The notes: generated by a model from the sequence alone, not told the origin. Shown: positions 10,763-23,409, counted from the stretch's first letter. The stretch is DNA of 64,000 bases from Carya illinoinensis (GCF_018687715.1 NC_056757.1:21292501-21356500), one strand, 5' to 3'. Numbers and translations: made by a program.

Positions 10763-11916
10763 TTAATCTTCCACTTCAGTTGGTTTATATAGATACACTG
10801 GGCGCCCATTTATTGGTTGTAGTGGTCTTGCATTTGTGTCCGACTCCTGCAAAAATTAAGGAACAACCATGTAAATTGATGTATTAAAATAGAGAGTTTA
10901 AACATGTAAGATCAGCCCTTCTAGTAAATAATAATATCCTGTATTTTTTTTAGAAGGATTATCCCATTTTTTTTTTTCCAATTTGCATTTTAAATTACCA
11001 AAATTGGTGTTTGCGCTATAGCTTGACATCTTAGACTATCAAATTGTAATAATTAAGCTGCGCTCGCTTTCAATTAAAAAATAGGATATGAGGAACAATC
11101 TTAAGAAGCTCACAAATGGCACATGACTTGACGTAAAATTGTAAAATTAATTTTAATGGAAATTAGAACGTAAAGAAATTTTAAGTTTACTTTTATGAAA
11201 AAAGTAATACTTCAAGAAGTAGCCCTCATCTAAAAATGAAATCCGTTATGCTAGGGTGCCGCCTAGCAATGACCGTTGGGTATGCTTCCTAGCACATTTT
11301 GATATATATTTTTTTCTTTTCATATTTTTTTTATATATTTAAATATGTTTTAAAAAGTAAAAAAATATACTAATACATCAAAAATCATTTCTTTAATCAT
11401 TAAGTAAAAAATAAAAGAAAATAAAAACTTTTTTTTTGTGAACAGTCAAATGGAGGGGTAAGGGTGGGGAGGCAAACTATCATTTCCCAAAAGAAATTGA
11501 AATTTTGGATGTGATGTGTAGCTGTTTGATATATAAAGGAATAATAAGTATGAGAGTGGATATACTCACGTCATGAACGGCCACGCGAAGCAAACTAACT
11601 TGTTCTCGTGTAACAGTCCTGACCTGATCATGAGTTAACTTGATCAGAATTATTTACATCTTTAATAACAATATATACATGAAGTGTTGGCAAAAAAAGA
11701 GAAACAAATTACATACCTTTGTCTCGATGGTCCATACAACATTTTCAGTGCAACGGGGAGTTGTAAGGGATCCAATATATCTGTAATACTTTCTACTTCC
11801 CATCTCTATGTTGTTTGGGTCGACGATTCCCATCGCTGTTACTTCTTCACTGTTACCGGCAACGTCTGACAACTGATGCCTTATCTGTAGATAGACATAC
11901 ACAACACAAGCCATGC

Positions 11917-11949
<33 letters not shown>

Positions 11950-13305
11950 TCTGATTTTTATTTACCGATGACAAGAAAGAATCAGGGCTTCCAATCGTGT
12001 ACATAATTCCAACCACAGCAAATTTTCCGTCGGAACTCTGATGGACCATGTGCAACTCTAGAGCAAACTTCCGGCCGTTGATAGCGTGTTCAGAGGGTGA
12101 GTGCCAATGGCTTTGCTGGAGTACATATTGAGTACCATTTATTTCAATATATCCTGCGCCGCCTTCCCATTCGAGCTGCATTCACAAACATTAATTAATC
12201 AAGAAGAAGAAGAATGCATGGTTACTTCAAAGAAATCTTGAGGAAGGAAAATAATTTGCAGAGTTACTTAAATCCAGTTTGGTCATACGTACAGATGAGA
12301 TGAGAAGTTATTTTCTTTTTTAAATTTTAATATAATAATGTTATAATATAATTTTTAAATATTAGTTTTATTTTAAGATTTGAAAAAATTGAATTATTTA
12401 ATATATTTTGTGTAAAAATTTATAAAAATTATAATGATAAAATGAGATGAGATGTTTTAAATAACCACCCTACCTTGTTTGTTCTTTTGTGATAATTATT
12501 ATAATATTTGGAAAGAAATATTACTATATAATCGCTATCAACCCCCATGACGTATGAAAATATATAGCTACTGTGATTTGTCTTCTAGTTGGTGGATATG
12601 GAATCGCACTTCATTGCATTCCCATTATTTATTTCATTAATTTCTCTTTAACAATTCCCTGATCTTGATGATCTTTTGCTTACCATCATGTCATGGCCTC
12701 GATTTTTGAGAGTGGCATTAGAGGGATGGTAATTCCGATTAAATCTCCCTAAATGGGAAACTATTTGCACACTTTCATTCAGCAAATCAATCGGAGATTG
12801 CATTGATCCATCTCTGCACAAGCTCCATTCAGGGTGAATGTCTCCCCATTGAGACGGTCCCTTTCCACTTGTCTCACTGTAGTCAAATTCTCGTTCATCA
12901 TCTGCACCATTAAGGAAAGGGAAATGAATACATTTATGTTATGACAGCACCTTTACTTCACAGATTTACGGAAACAAGGAATGTCTATACATCACCAAAA
13001 GCTGAATTACAATGGTAAAGAAGTTAGGTGAAAACAAGCATTATTATTATAGACAGATTGTTAAAAGAAAGTGAAAGAATACTGATTATAAGACTGATGA
13101 AAATTCAAGTTCTAAAATATAAGATTACTGAAGAAAACAAGATGGAACTACAGAAACGCCTTGAAGAAAGTGTTTGGAATCGTCCTGCATGCGTCTATAT
13201 ATTGGGTTTTGCCTTACCAACTTCTTTAGATGTTGCAGGCCGGGATGAATGCAAAACAAGAACAATGAAGAAACAGCAAAACAAGAATTGGTTTACAAGC
13301 TTCAT
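10763..13305 (-). CDS. Alpha-type carbonic anhydrase, six exons
   Basis: It catalyses reversible CO2 hydration to bicarbonate with a zinc ion. Exons on the minus strand: 13305-13218, 12901-12684, 12175-11966, 11884-11717, 11623-11570 and 10846-10763. All introns are GT...AG and the joined frame is 822 nt (273 residues plus TAA), normal for plant alpha-CAs. Exon 1 encodes a hydrophobic signal peptide (MKLVNQFLFCC...), implying entry to the secretory pathway; plant relatives occur in the apoplast, and one Arabidopsis member reaches the chloroplast via the ER. Zinc ligands are the two His of SHWHSPSEH and the His of LELHMVH. The proton-shuttle His lies in NRGHDMM. Cys in SLCRDG and TPRCTENVVW should form the conserved disulphide. 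The C-terminus RPLQPINGRPVYLYKP is typical. No defect is seen. The apparent start at 12181 is false: it arises at the intron/exon border. Confidence 0.93.
11919..11947. repeat. (GA)n microsatellite in carbonic anhydrase intron 3
   Basis: A run of about 14 GA units, read as (CT)n on the gene strand, fills over a third of the 81-nt intron between 11965 and 11885. It lies upstream of the acceptor and could serve as an extended polypyrimidine tract. Confidence 0.85.
12283..12478 (+). mobile_element. 'gagatgagatgag' MITE inside carbonic anhydrase intron 2
   Basis: It has the same internal order as 6763-6963: 'cagatgagatgagaag', AT-rich centre with 'agatttgaaaaaattg', 'aatatattttgtgtaaaa', closing 'aaatgagatgagatg'. 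It sits wholly within the 508-nt intron (12683-12176) and does not touch a splice site. Confidence 0.7.
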
Positions 13306-14116
13306 CTTTTCTATCTAGCAATTTCCACGATTTTGCAATATTATGTGTTAATGGAAGGTTTGAGCACTCGGATGGGCATATATATACACACATGTGGCAC
13401 CAAACCTTTCTACGGGCGTCGAAGAAAGGCGTTTAAAAATTGAAGTCTTTTTTTTGTTTATTTGCCAAATGTCCATTTCAGCTAGCCGGTTTGAAAAATA
13501 GGAACATAATGTTAAGTTGTCTCCAACCCCCCGGGCTTTTTCTCACCAATATTTTAATTAATTACTGTTAAAAAGACGACCCAGGTGACCTTTTTGTTGT
13601 TCTATTACTTGCTTATGAATTCGTTCTACACACTTTTGCTGGGGAAGAACACGTATTTAATCAACGTTTACGGCCTGCGACGATTCTTGTTGCAACACTG
13701 GAAGGATTTGATGGATCTGTAATTTTGGGATGCATTTTGTCAGCTTTCGTTCTTCCAAAATTAGTCATGAGTTAGGTCGGCTTGGAGTTGCCGTAAGAAG
13801 AGTCTAGGCTAAATGAACACGTGATGATTCTGGCGCCCATACACCAAAGAATATAATGTAGAAGTTGGCAATCGATTCTTCTGTGGCAGGTTTTTTTATT
13901 TCAACTCCAATTTTAAACAATATTATTGAGAAACATCTAGACTATCATTTGTCTCCATTATGTTTTGTAGAACTTCAAGCTTGAATTCGTTTCTTCAAGT
14001 TACGTATATATCTTTGGAGTTTATGTTTCAAACCTCTTCCATATCAATAATAATGGAATTAGTTATGCATCCCTCCATTGAAAGTGGTTCTAGAATACAA
14101 ATCTCAAATAATTATG
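13306..14116. other. Upstream region of the carbonic anhydrase gene; no second gene seen
   Basis: Contains the promoter side of the minus-strand gene. A TATA-like 'tatatata' (about 13378-13385) lies roughly 75 bases upstream of the start codon, and the region is otherwise unremarkable AT-rich DNA. No coding frame of recognisable family. Confidence 0.4.
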
Positions 14117-14124
14117 CCTACCAT

Positions 14125-14666
14125 TAGGGGTGAGCATCGGCCGGTCCGGACCGGCAAAACCGACCGGACCGGCACTGTTTGGACCGGACCGGACCGGACC
14201 GAATATTCGGTCCGGTCCGGTCCCATTTTTAAAGGACCGAAAAGATTCGGTCCGGTCCCGGTCCGGGAGTTTTTCACCCCGGACCGGACCGGACCGAATA
14301 GAAATAAAAATAAATAAATATTATTTATATATATTATTTATATAATAGTATTAGCATATTACTAATATATATAATAGTATACTATATGTATATATATTAA
14401 ATATATTACAATATAATTACATAAATATTAAAAAAAATGTCATTAAATATTAGCATATTATATAAATATATAGTTATTACTATTACTATTATTACATATA
14501 GTTATTAGTTATAGTATAGTTATTATTACATATATTTATTAGTTATAGTATTATTACTAATAGACTAATAGTATTAGCATATTACTAATATATATATAAT
14601 ACTATATGTATATATTTTAAATATATTACAATATAATTACATAAATATTAAAAAAAATGTCATTAG

Positions 14667-14707
<41 letters not shown>

Positions 14708-14879
14708 AACCTTGGACCGAATGGACCGACCGGACCGGACCGGACCGAATAGGACCGGACCGGACCGGTCCTGATGGAGTTCGGTCCGGTCCAGGGTGGG
14801 AAAACCCTAGACCGAATAGGTCCGGTCCGGTCCACAAAACCTCTCCGGACCGGACCGGACCGGACCGAACTCACCCCTA
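14125..14879. mobile_element. hAT-type non-autonomous element (MITE) with GGTCCGG arrays
   Basis: The element starts TAGGGGTGAG and ends CTCACCCCTA, perfect 10-base inverted ends. It is flanked by a perfect 8-base duplication CCTACCAT at 14117-14124 and 14880-14887; 8-bp duplications and TAGGG-type ends are hAT traits. Both subterminal zones (14140-14295 and 14715-14870) are dense arrays of GGACCGG/CCGGTCC, so the two arms can pair over more than 100 bases. The centre holds an AT-rich block repeated in tandem (about 14344-14448 and 14566-14666) and a 37-base A-run (14668-14704). No transposase frame is present; apparent open frames are readings of the CCGGTCC array. Confidence 0.85.
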
Positions 14880-14887
14880 CCTACCAT

Positions 14888-17284
14888 AATACAACATTGC
14901 CATTTGTTAGAATATTAAGTCAGGAGCGCATGCAAAGCACGTTTGCCTCGTTGGGTTAAATAGGTTTTTTACAAAAATAATGTATTTTTTAAAAAAAAAA
15001 AAAAACTTGATTAATGAATAATTTAATGCATAGAGACAAAAAAGTAAACTTTAGCAAATATCTTTGGATAATAATAGATCGTTAAGTATAAGAATTACAT
15101 ATATTTAGATACATTAGAAAACAAAATAATTAGTTCAAAATTAAAATCAAGATACATTAGAATAACATAGACAAATAAAAATAGCATCATTGTCACTACA
15201 ATAAATACTACCATCACACTTAAAGAACGCATAAGATTAAATATTTTTTTGGGATGTTGGATGATAAATCCAAAAACATTTATTTTGATATAAATTTTTT
15301 TAATTTCGACATATTTGAATAGATCTTGTTCATATTTGAGTGTTTTTCTTTGTGGGAGTTTTTTTTTTTTTTGGTTTCGTTTTGTACTTTTTGCTCTTTA
15401 TTGCCCTTTTTTTTCTATAGATTTGAACATTTATACTCATATTAAGATTTAAGTGTTTTAGAAAAACGTGTGAGAATGTGAGTTTGAGAGAGGTAGGTAG
15501 AGAGGTAGACATCAGAGAGTGGGAGAGAGGTTCGAGATGAGAGAGAGGGAATCAGAAATAAGTGAGGTAGAAAAAGATAATTGTATTCCTAAAATAAGAA
15601 AGTAACAAACTTAACGGAAAAAAAGAAGAAGAAAAGTTAACGAAAAAGTAAGAAAAGTTATTGTAGCAGTTAGATAGACACTTATTATAATAGAATAGAT
15701 ATATATTTATATAATTAACTTTATTATTGTTTTAAAAAAATAAGTGGGAATTTAACATGACATTTGAGTACAATTATGAACTTCAACTTTGAAATCGATC
15801 CGAACTTCATGACCCGGTGCCCATTTGATTATATATTTCACGTGTTTGCTCCACTTATTAATGGTTTTCTTGCCAACCTGACAATTGACGTTATAAGTTT
15901 TTCTATATAGATGACAGTTTAATAGCCCGAATATTTTTAACCCAAATTTATTTTGATTATATGTCAAGAAAATTAAAGACCCACAAACTCGAATAGCACG
16001 TACATTATGAGATCACAAAAATAGAGCATAGACCAAGAATTCAATTCCAATGTTCACACAAGGAGCAAGTTGGGGAATGATTCTTCTCTTCCAAACATAA
16101 AAGTAAAATTTGATTAATATATATATGGTGGTAGTCAAAAGTTCACACCATTAAGGGTAAAATATCTTAACAACTAAAGAAGAAGTCGTTGATCAACTGT
16201 AAGGTAACTAGCATTTTAATGTGTAAATTTTGAAGCTGGAAATTACAGAGAGACATGTTATATATATATATATATATAAGAAATAGATTTCATTTCATTC
16301 ATAAAATTTAAAGTTACATCTATAACGGATACATATAAAAAAAATACGCAGATTATAAACTAAACTATTTATGATCCTTGAGGGATTTTCCGGCACACAA
16401 ATAAGTTTGTGATAAATACAGGGAAAGACAAGTTGTTAAAGATACGTATACGCTGATGTTTGAAGCAAGAACTCCTGCCCTGCAAACTATCTTCCCCATG
16501 ACGATGATGCAATGCTTGACCCAAAAGCAGAAATATTGGTGAGAGGTTGGAAAGAGGCAGAAGTAAACTCTGACGTTTGAAGTAGGGAGTCGTGACCTCC
16601 TCAAATGCTTTGAAATCTTTTTGATTGATGCTGATCTAATGTTTTGACTCTTCTGGGTGAAAACGGAGAAAAATATATTTTATATTGATTCACAGAATTA
16701 TTCTTCATTTTATTTTCCAATTCTGCATAATGGTGGAGTGCGAGTCTCACGTTCTATTAATAATTTGGAAAAATAACTTTCCATGAGGAAGATTAAAAGA
16801 AGAGGAGAGCCACAATCATAAATGAATTATATAATAGTAATTTGATTAATTTGATTTTATATGATTCATTACATCTATTTTACAATTAAGATAATTTTAT
16901 AATTTAAAAAAATATATCAAATTACGCTCAATTTATAGAATTACTTTTATATATTAAAAAGAAACTTGTGGCCGGTTGAAATTTTACATGAGTCTCCACC
17001 AACTGGCCCAAAACGTCAACATTTCTATATGTCTTGGTGGGCAAATTGACATTTGATTGACAAAAATACATGTATAATTTGGGTTTTAGGCCTTTCATTT
17101 CATATGGCTTATGTAATGGAATACATCCCTATAACGATAAATCAAATCAATAACTTAATTTAATTATTAAGGATATAAATTTTATAATTTCATTATATTT
17201 ATCTTAATTATTTTATGGATTTTTACCTAGTTTTTAATTACATTTTTTTAATAGATAGGGACATGCATGCTTTGTATTCAATTC
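14888..17284. other. Non-coding interval
   Basis: AT-rich DNA with A/T homopolymers, an AG-rich patch at 15480-15560 and an (AT)n tract at 16258-16278. Near 16460-16590 two similar strings occur ('tttgaagcaagaactcctg', 'tttgaagtagggagtcgtg'), hinting at an old local duplication. The small open frames at 15752-15967 and 16365-16604 show no family resemblance and are not called. Confidence 0.5.
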
Positions 17285-17376
17285 GATCATTGGTTGGTCT
17301 GATGGCACAAGACCCACATTTTTAAAATGGAGATTATGGGTTCGACCCGCCCCCTCCCCCAATGTATAAAAAAATA
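17285..17376 (+). mobile_element. tRNA-derived SINE candidate
   Basis: An A-box-like TGGTCTGATGG (17295-17305) and a B-box GGTTCGACCC (17339-17348) are spaced about 33 bases apart, as in a pol III promoter. They are followed by a C-rich stretch and an A-rich tail ('aaaaaaataataat'). It cannot fold as a tRNA, so a SINE head is the best reading. Full length and target duplication were not resolved. Confidence 0.6.
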
Positions 17377-17392
17377 ATAATCATTCGTAGTA

Positions 17393-17733
17393 ATAAAATT
17401 ATTTTATCTCATCTTATCTCATTTCAATATCCAAACATTACAAATTCAAACACTTTTCAATTTCAAATCTTCAACTTTTTTATCTAATTATTACAACTTT
17501 TTCAGACTTCTAAGCAAAATACAAAAAATAATTCAACTTTTTCAAATCTCAAAACAAAAATAATATTAAAAAATTATATTTTAATAACATTTTAACTTTA
17601 AAATATTTTTTTATAACTATTTTCTCTCATTCTCCAAAATTCCATAAAACATATCTCAAACCATTTCATTATAGTCCACATATCATTTCACTATATTTAC
17701 AGATCATCTCATCTCATTATTCAAACAATAAAT
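17393..17733 (-). mobile_element. 'gagatgagatgag' MITE, opposite orientation, enlarged
   Basis: It reads 'ttatctcatcttatctcat', then 'ctttttcaaatctcaaaac', and closes 'gatcatctcatctcattattc', the reverse complement order of 6763-6963. It is longer than the other copies, with extra 'ccatttcattata' sequence near the right end. Confidence 0.6.
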
Positions 17734-18125
17734 TAACAACAATTTTCTTTTTTAGAACTCTATTTTAAATATTATATGGTGGCTACGTCAAAATTTTGAT
17801 AACAAAAATACTTCAATATTTATTGAAGTGATATATTTTTTATTTTGATTTAAAATAAGTTATAAACATATTATGAAAAATTCACAGGACGTTTGGTGAC
17901 AAAATGGGCCTCTTAGTGACAAAATCATTAAATAATAATAAGATCATAAACAGTACTCCAATTGCTTTAAGAAACAACCAAATTAAGGCCATCTTAAAGA
18001 TACAAATCAAATTCACCAAAACTCAACAAAGATAAGAGGTGAAGCATCGATTCCTAATTTGACAAACCAGCTGATGAAAGGCAAGCCGCAGCTGTTTTCT
18101 AGAAGCCGTAGCAAGAAGCCATACC

Positions 18126-18136
18126 GGTTAGGGGTG

Positions 18137-18170
<34 letters not shown>

Positions 18171-18796
18171 GGTGAACTAATAAACCAGACTGAATCTGTC
18201 TTACACCAGTTCCATTTTTTTTTTCAAAATCGATCTAGTTTCAATTTTCTTTTCTAACACCAAACCGGACCGGTTCATATATATATTTTAATTTTTTATA
18301 TTGTATAAAATAATTTTCATATAATTTTTTATATTATATATAATTTTTATATATAATTATATATAAAATATTTTTGTAATATATGATAAATTTCTAATTA
18401 ATATAATATTAAATTTTAAAATCCTATATAAATAACTATATATTATCACTATAGTCTATTGTATTAATAGTTATATTAATATTATATCACTATATATTAT
18501 AATATATCACTATTGTCTATAATATAATTATAATATATATTATAATAATATAACAATTTATATATTATAATGTACTACAATATATTATTATATATTGTTA
18601 TATTATTATAATAGATATACTATATAATATATAGGAAAAGCCGGATTGAATTGGTAAAATTGAAACTCTCAATTTAGGAATATAATCAATGTGATATCAG
18701 TTTTTCAAATTTTAAAAATAACCGGTATATACAGATTTAGTTCTAAAATATGTTCAAAACCAAATATTCAAACTAAACCAATTACACCTCTATTAG
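18126..18796. repeat. Degenerate hAT-like element with CCGG-motif ends
   Basis: It opens TAGGGGTGAA followed by a 34-base A-run and closes ATTACACCTCTA, imperfect inverted ends like those of 14125-14879. Internal strings ('aaaccggaccggttc', 'atcagtttttcaaatttt', 'taaccggtatatacag') recur in 30200-30865. The centre is almost pure AT. No clear 8-base duplication remains, so it is older. Confidence 0.55.
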
Positions 18797-19560
18797 AAGT
18801 GTTAGACAAATGGAAAATGCCACGTTTTTCACACAAAAGGACGTGGAATTCATCATATCTTAAAACGCGTATAGATTGCAGTTCGCAAGGATTACGATCA
18901 GCAAACATCATGTTCTGTTTTTTTAATTTGAACGTCTTTGTGCGTGCATGAATGAGTTTGCAAAATAAGGTCCATTCCAAATTTTGACCGTGCTCCCAAG
19001 TTTCTAAGTTGAATGAGTGGCTGATAAGAAATCGAAGCCTTTTTGGCGTAATGCATGTTTCTTTTTCTTTTTTTTTTTTTTTTTTTTTTTTTTATTTATT
19101 TATTATTTTTTTTTTTTATAGGGTAGGAAGAGTAATTTTCTCGTAGCTATATAATATGTTATATATAATAGTAGTTAGGTTAAGGTTTCTTGGAGATATT
19201 TTAATCATAAAAGAATTTAAGAAAAATAAATTTATAAATTGACGTGATTTAATATTGTACGTCAGATCATAAAATTATTTTTATTATAAATTAGATGTAA
19301 TTTATCACATAAAATCAAGTTAAATTGTGAATTTATTTTTACGAAATCTCTTTGATGATATAAAACTATTATATAATTCAAAATAAATTCTTACTCTCCA
19401 TTTCAAATAAAATAATTAAAAAATATTATTATCTTAAGAGATCTAGTACAATTAAATTGAGCATACTGCTGCATCCGATCTTGAGCTAGACTCATTCTCC
19501 TCTCAAGTACCTTAATTAATTCATTAATGGGCCCCAATGTGGACCAAGTTTTAAGAATCA
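18797..19560. other. Non-coding interval
   Basis: Contains a long T-run (about 19068-19093) and AT-rich DNA. No gene is supported. Its right edge grades into the retroelement remnant at 19561. Confidence 0.45.
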
Positions 19561-19728
19561 ATTACAAGATCAAGAGCCAAGAAAATCAAGGAAACAATGC
19601 AAGAATTGGTACAATCCATTTGGGATGAAGCTAGCAAGAGTTCAACACTCAAGATTGGCTTGAAGGAAGGAGAACCAATTTTGATCAATTTTATACAAGC
19701 TATGGAAGAGAGCAACAAAGCAACATGA
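19561..19728 (+). pseudogene. C-terminal end of an LTR-retroelement polyprotein
   Basis: A 55-residue open tail reads ITRSRAKKIKETMQELV... and ends at TGA. The (L/I)TR(S/A)RAKK(I/F)KE motif is the usual C-terminus of plant Ty3/gypsy polyproteins, immediately before the 3' LTR. An in-frame stop lies just upstream, and no integrase precedes it, so only the tail survives. Confidence 0.6.
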
Positions 19729-20340
19729 CTTGAACGCTTTCAACTTAGTTAATTTATTTAAAGGACTTATTTTATTGGTTTAGAATAATTGAGTTTATTA
19801 TGAGAATGACTTAAGGGCATGTTGGGAAATGTTGAACTAAGATTTCAAGGAGTTGCTGTAGTGTGACACTATTCATGAAACTGTAGTGCCGAACTGTTCA
19901 CTTAATGGTATTTTTGGAAAGGGGCCTTATTTTTGGCCTAGGGTTACTTTTGTTGGGGAGTATTTAAACATATTGTGGCTCCCCACTTCAGGTTAGACAT
20001 TATTGAAATTAATGAATTTTATTCATTGTGAGTTGAGTTTATCTCCTCTTGTTCTTGATTGAACGTTTAAACTTATTAAGGGTAAATCACAACCTTTGTG
20101 GCATTCCTCCTTTGTAATTTGGGTTCTTGAGACGGGTTCTTGAACGGGTCTAGATTTTCATATAATCTAGGTTCTTAAAACAATTTCTCATTGGGTCTAG
20201 ATTCCTCCATCCAATAGACTTGATATTGGCTTTCTTGAGTTTGTTTTTTCAATATTGTTGTTGGGTCTCAAAGCGAGTCGATTGAGGTTCACATTATTCA
20301 TGTTCTTCTTTATTGTTAATGTCATGTTTCGCACATCTTT
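19729..20340 (+). mobile_element. 3' LTR-like sequence following the polyprotein tail
   Basis: It follows the polyprotein stop directly and has LTR-like layout: 'gggagtatttaaacat' (possible TATA region near 19957-19970), repeated 'gggtctagatt' strings (20143 and 20193) and a G/T-rich end. Exact TG...CA borders and the second LTR were not found. Confidence 0.45.
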
Positions 20341-21444
20341 GGCTTAGGCTCTAGTGACCCAGGTCTTTGGTCTTAGGCCTGCAAACACAAAGAGAACACA
20401 AAGAGATAAGGCCTTGGTGGTGGCCAGGGAGTTTTTGATGCCTAAGTTAGTATTGCCTTAGTAGTTTGTGCGAATGAATAGAGAGTTTAGAGAGTGTTCT
20501 TTATACCTGGGGATTACCTTTTATACTAGGTTTCTAGGGATCCACTGCCCATACCTCTTGTCAAGAGGATATATCCCCTCACCAGTTTCTATAGTCAAAT
20601 TTATTTAATGCAACATGACTTCTAGGGTGGCGCAATTAATGTGGCGTGGCTCCTTATTTCTTCTATCATGCAGGTGCACATCGTCAAGCTCCTCCTCCCT
20701 TGTATGTCAGAAAATCAAGGGCTCCCTATATTTCATCCTCACTTGCTTGCACAGTACTACTTGGGCTCCATAAGGGAATGCCGAGGAGTGGTGTCCCCTC
20801 CTACCTTGCATCTTGGGGGTCTTCCCATGCGATTATGGCCATAGGCTTACCTCTAGTGGACCGAGAGCCTCTAATGGGCTAAGGGATAACCCTGTCAGGT
20901 CAGGCTCCCCGCGTTTGGGCTTATCTTTTGGGCTCGAGGGAAAAAATCTCCTTATAGTTACCTTGCCAATTCCTATTGGACTAGTTCAATGGAAATTACT
21001 TCTTTCTTTTGTCTTCATGTCTTTATGTGACTGTTGTCGTTTGATTTCCTCTCTTCTTGGAAGGGGTGACCTTTTTGCTTCCCAGCTCTTCCACGTGTTG
21101 GGCCCTAGGGCATCCTTATTTGGTCTTTTCTTCATTTTATGTGACATGCGACATTTTCTGATGGTTGGGCTCCGACACTTGATTGCACCTGTTCTATCCC
21201 TTACGCATTGATGGTTGTCAGGCAGCTCTCCCCACGTTGTGTCGTGCAGTATATTCTGCGAGATTCAAACCATTTCGTATCCCATGTCCAATTCATGGGT
21301 GTGGAAAGCCAACCGTCTCCCATCCTGTATAAGCTTAATCCTATCCTTATCGTTCCCCCTTTATACCACATTTGCATTCTCTTTGCGTCCTAGTTTTCTC
21401 ATTCTTCTTTGCTTGACTCATTCTTCTTTTTGTCACCTTCCTTG

Positions 21445-22011
21445 TTATCACCTTCAATAGCTTCTAAGAAGACTGTTCAACCCAAGATTCCTGGGGGGTT
21501 GGTCAGGCCTGAGGTCCATACTTTGAAGCAAATCTACACTGGTTACCGTTGGCTCTCAGAGGCTACACCTGAGTTTTCGACGTTGCTAATTTTCACCAAC
21601 CACGTTCTAGAGATGGTGGTTTTTTAGGTCCTTGGGTATTAGGAAAGGGCCATCGACGTCGAGGGGTTTGCCTCGCACGTTGCCCTTTTCCCCAGTATGT
21701 TCTCCTGCAGGTTGAGGTTGCCCTTTCCTCGCCCCATCCGTGACATGTTGGACCATCTCGGGTTTACTCCCTCCCAGCTTCACCTAAATGCTTGGAGGAT
21801 TCTGATGTGCTACTACATTCTGTGGCGACTTGCTTTATTAAAGTTTGACTTGGAGCATGCTAACCTGACTAGCGGCAAATTCCTTTTGACCCATAACCTC
21901 ATTAGACATGAGGGGAACCTCTACAGCATTAGGGTGATGCATGCCCTTGTTGTACTGGAATCGCACTACCGTAGGTATAGGATTGGACCAACAATTTTTT
22001 CTTCATGTTAG
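21445..22011 (+). pseudogene. Gag-like domain of a Transposase_28-type element
   Basis: One frame broken only by TAG codons near 21625 and 21638 reads '...GGLVRPEVHTLKQIYTGYRW', then 'EGFASHVALFPSMFSCRLRL', 'PFPRPIRDMLDHLGFTPSQL', 'HLNAWRILMCYYILWRLALL'. The 'RLPFxxPxRxMLxxLGxxPSQLxxNAWR' core is the hallmark of this plant retroelement protein family. Function is presumed structural (Gag-like) rather than transposase, despite the family name. Confidence 0.6.
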
Positions 22012-23409
22012 GCTAAGGATGGGAATTTACCGTTAGGCAAATAAATTGCACGAAGTTCCCGGTCAAGACCTTAGGGGGGTTATCCTTGATGACAAAGCGG
22101 TATGACCGACGGCTTCTCTCAATGCATTGTGCCACATCGCCATTGTCAAGGAGTGGGTGAAAAATCGCCCAAATGTTGTTCTCTCAAAAGCCCACCTCGA
22201 GTAGGAAAACATAATGGTGTATCTCCCTCCCCTCAACCACACTATCTTCAATGATCGCAACATCTCTATTTGGTCTCCAGCCACCCAAGTGAGGAAGCGA
22301 TCCCCCAGCCCTCCCTCTGTTGGCAAAGGGAAGAAATCGGAGAAGGCCAGGGCTGACAGCAACCCTGAGCCCCCTCCTTAATTTCTCGGGGCATTCATCG
22401 AAGGTTGTCAAGGTGTGCCGGCCATCACTCGTGACGCACACCCAGCCTCCAATTGTTTATGTCAATCCTTTGAATCCCCCGCGAAGGCCATAGGCAGAGA
22501 GAACCCTACCATTCCCGTCACGCCAGTTGCTCCTCAATTTGTTGCTGCCTTAGTCATAGAGCATGTGGTTTTTGCGGCTCTAGTAGCACCAGCCATGCCT
22601 GTTGGCCCAGGCAAGCTGTCCCGAGGGGTCAACGTGCTCTCTCTACATTTCTATGGGGCCCTTTTGGAATAGGCTCCTAGTCGGTCCACCATGGTGGAGC
22701 CCCCTCCCGAGTTGGAAGTAGAATGATCCCTTCGTCTCATTCTATTGCTCAATTCTCAATCGAAAGCCAAGTCCTCAAGGGCGCATCCAAAGACCTAGTG
22801 GAAGGGCCCAGCCCAAATGGGGAGAGGGCGCCTTCAATTGAGTCACTTCATGCTTAGACCTCTAGAGAGGGTCCCGCACTTAATTCTGCCACCTTCGAGC
22901 ATACGATGGCCTCTGCCGAGAGGTCAGTCGAGAGGGCTCTTGAGAGGGGAGCTAAACTGAATTTGGTTGTAGTCTTTGACCATGCTGCTGATACGCAAGT
23001 CGCTCCAGCCTCTCTATCGCCTGCCACCGACTCACTAGCTACCAAGATGGAGATGTCCATGGAGGCGAGTACCAAGGAGGGAGGTTCGCACACTTCTGGA
23101 GAGGGAAGGTAGTGCTCGACTCTTAGAGAGGAGCAACCATCTGCCAATGGGGGCCCTTCCCATTCTTCAGCCACTAGCCTAGTTAAGGAGGCAACAGGCG
23201 CAACTGAAAGTGCAGGGGTGGTTGTACGACCATCCCCTACGGATTGCCCAGTGGAGACCATCCCCCTCTCCACCAGCTCTAAAACCGGGGGAGCTCGGGC
23301 AGAGTTCATGGAACTAAGTCCCTGATGGACTTCTTCTCCAAGGTTCATTTTCTCTCCTTGATTTATCTTTCCCTTTTTCCCGTCTTTTTCCTTTATGACC
23401 CTTTTGGTG

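Noticed and set aside
11654..12181. Continuous 175-residue reading of the carbonic anhydrase region starting at an ATG at 12181
   Set aside because: The ATG is made by the intron-exon border ('gaATGCAG'); the AG is the acceptor. The frame runs through the 81-nt intron and into intron 4. The six-exon model gives the full family protein.
14078..14959. Arg/Thr/Gly/Pro-rich open frames near 14.1-14.9 kb
   Set aside because: They are readings of the CCGGTCC arrays of the hAT-type MITE.
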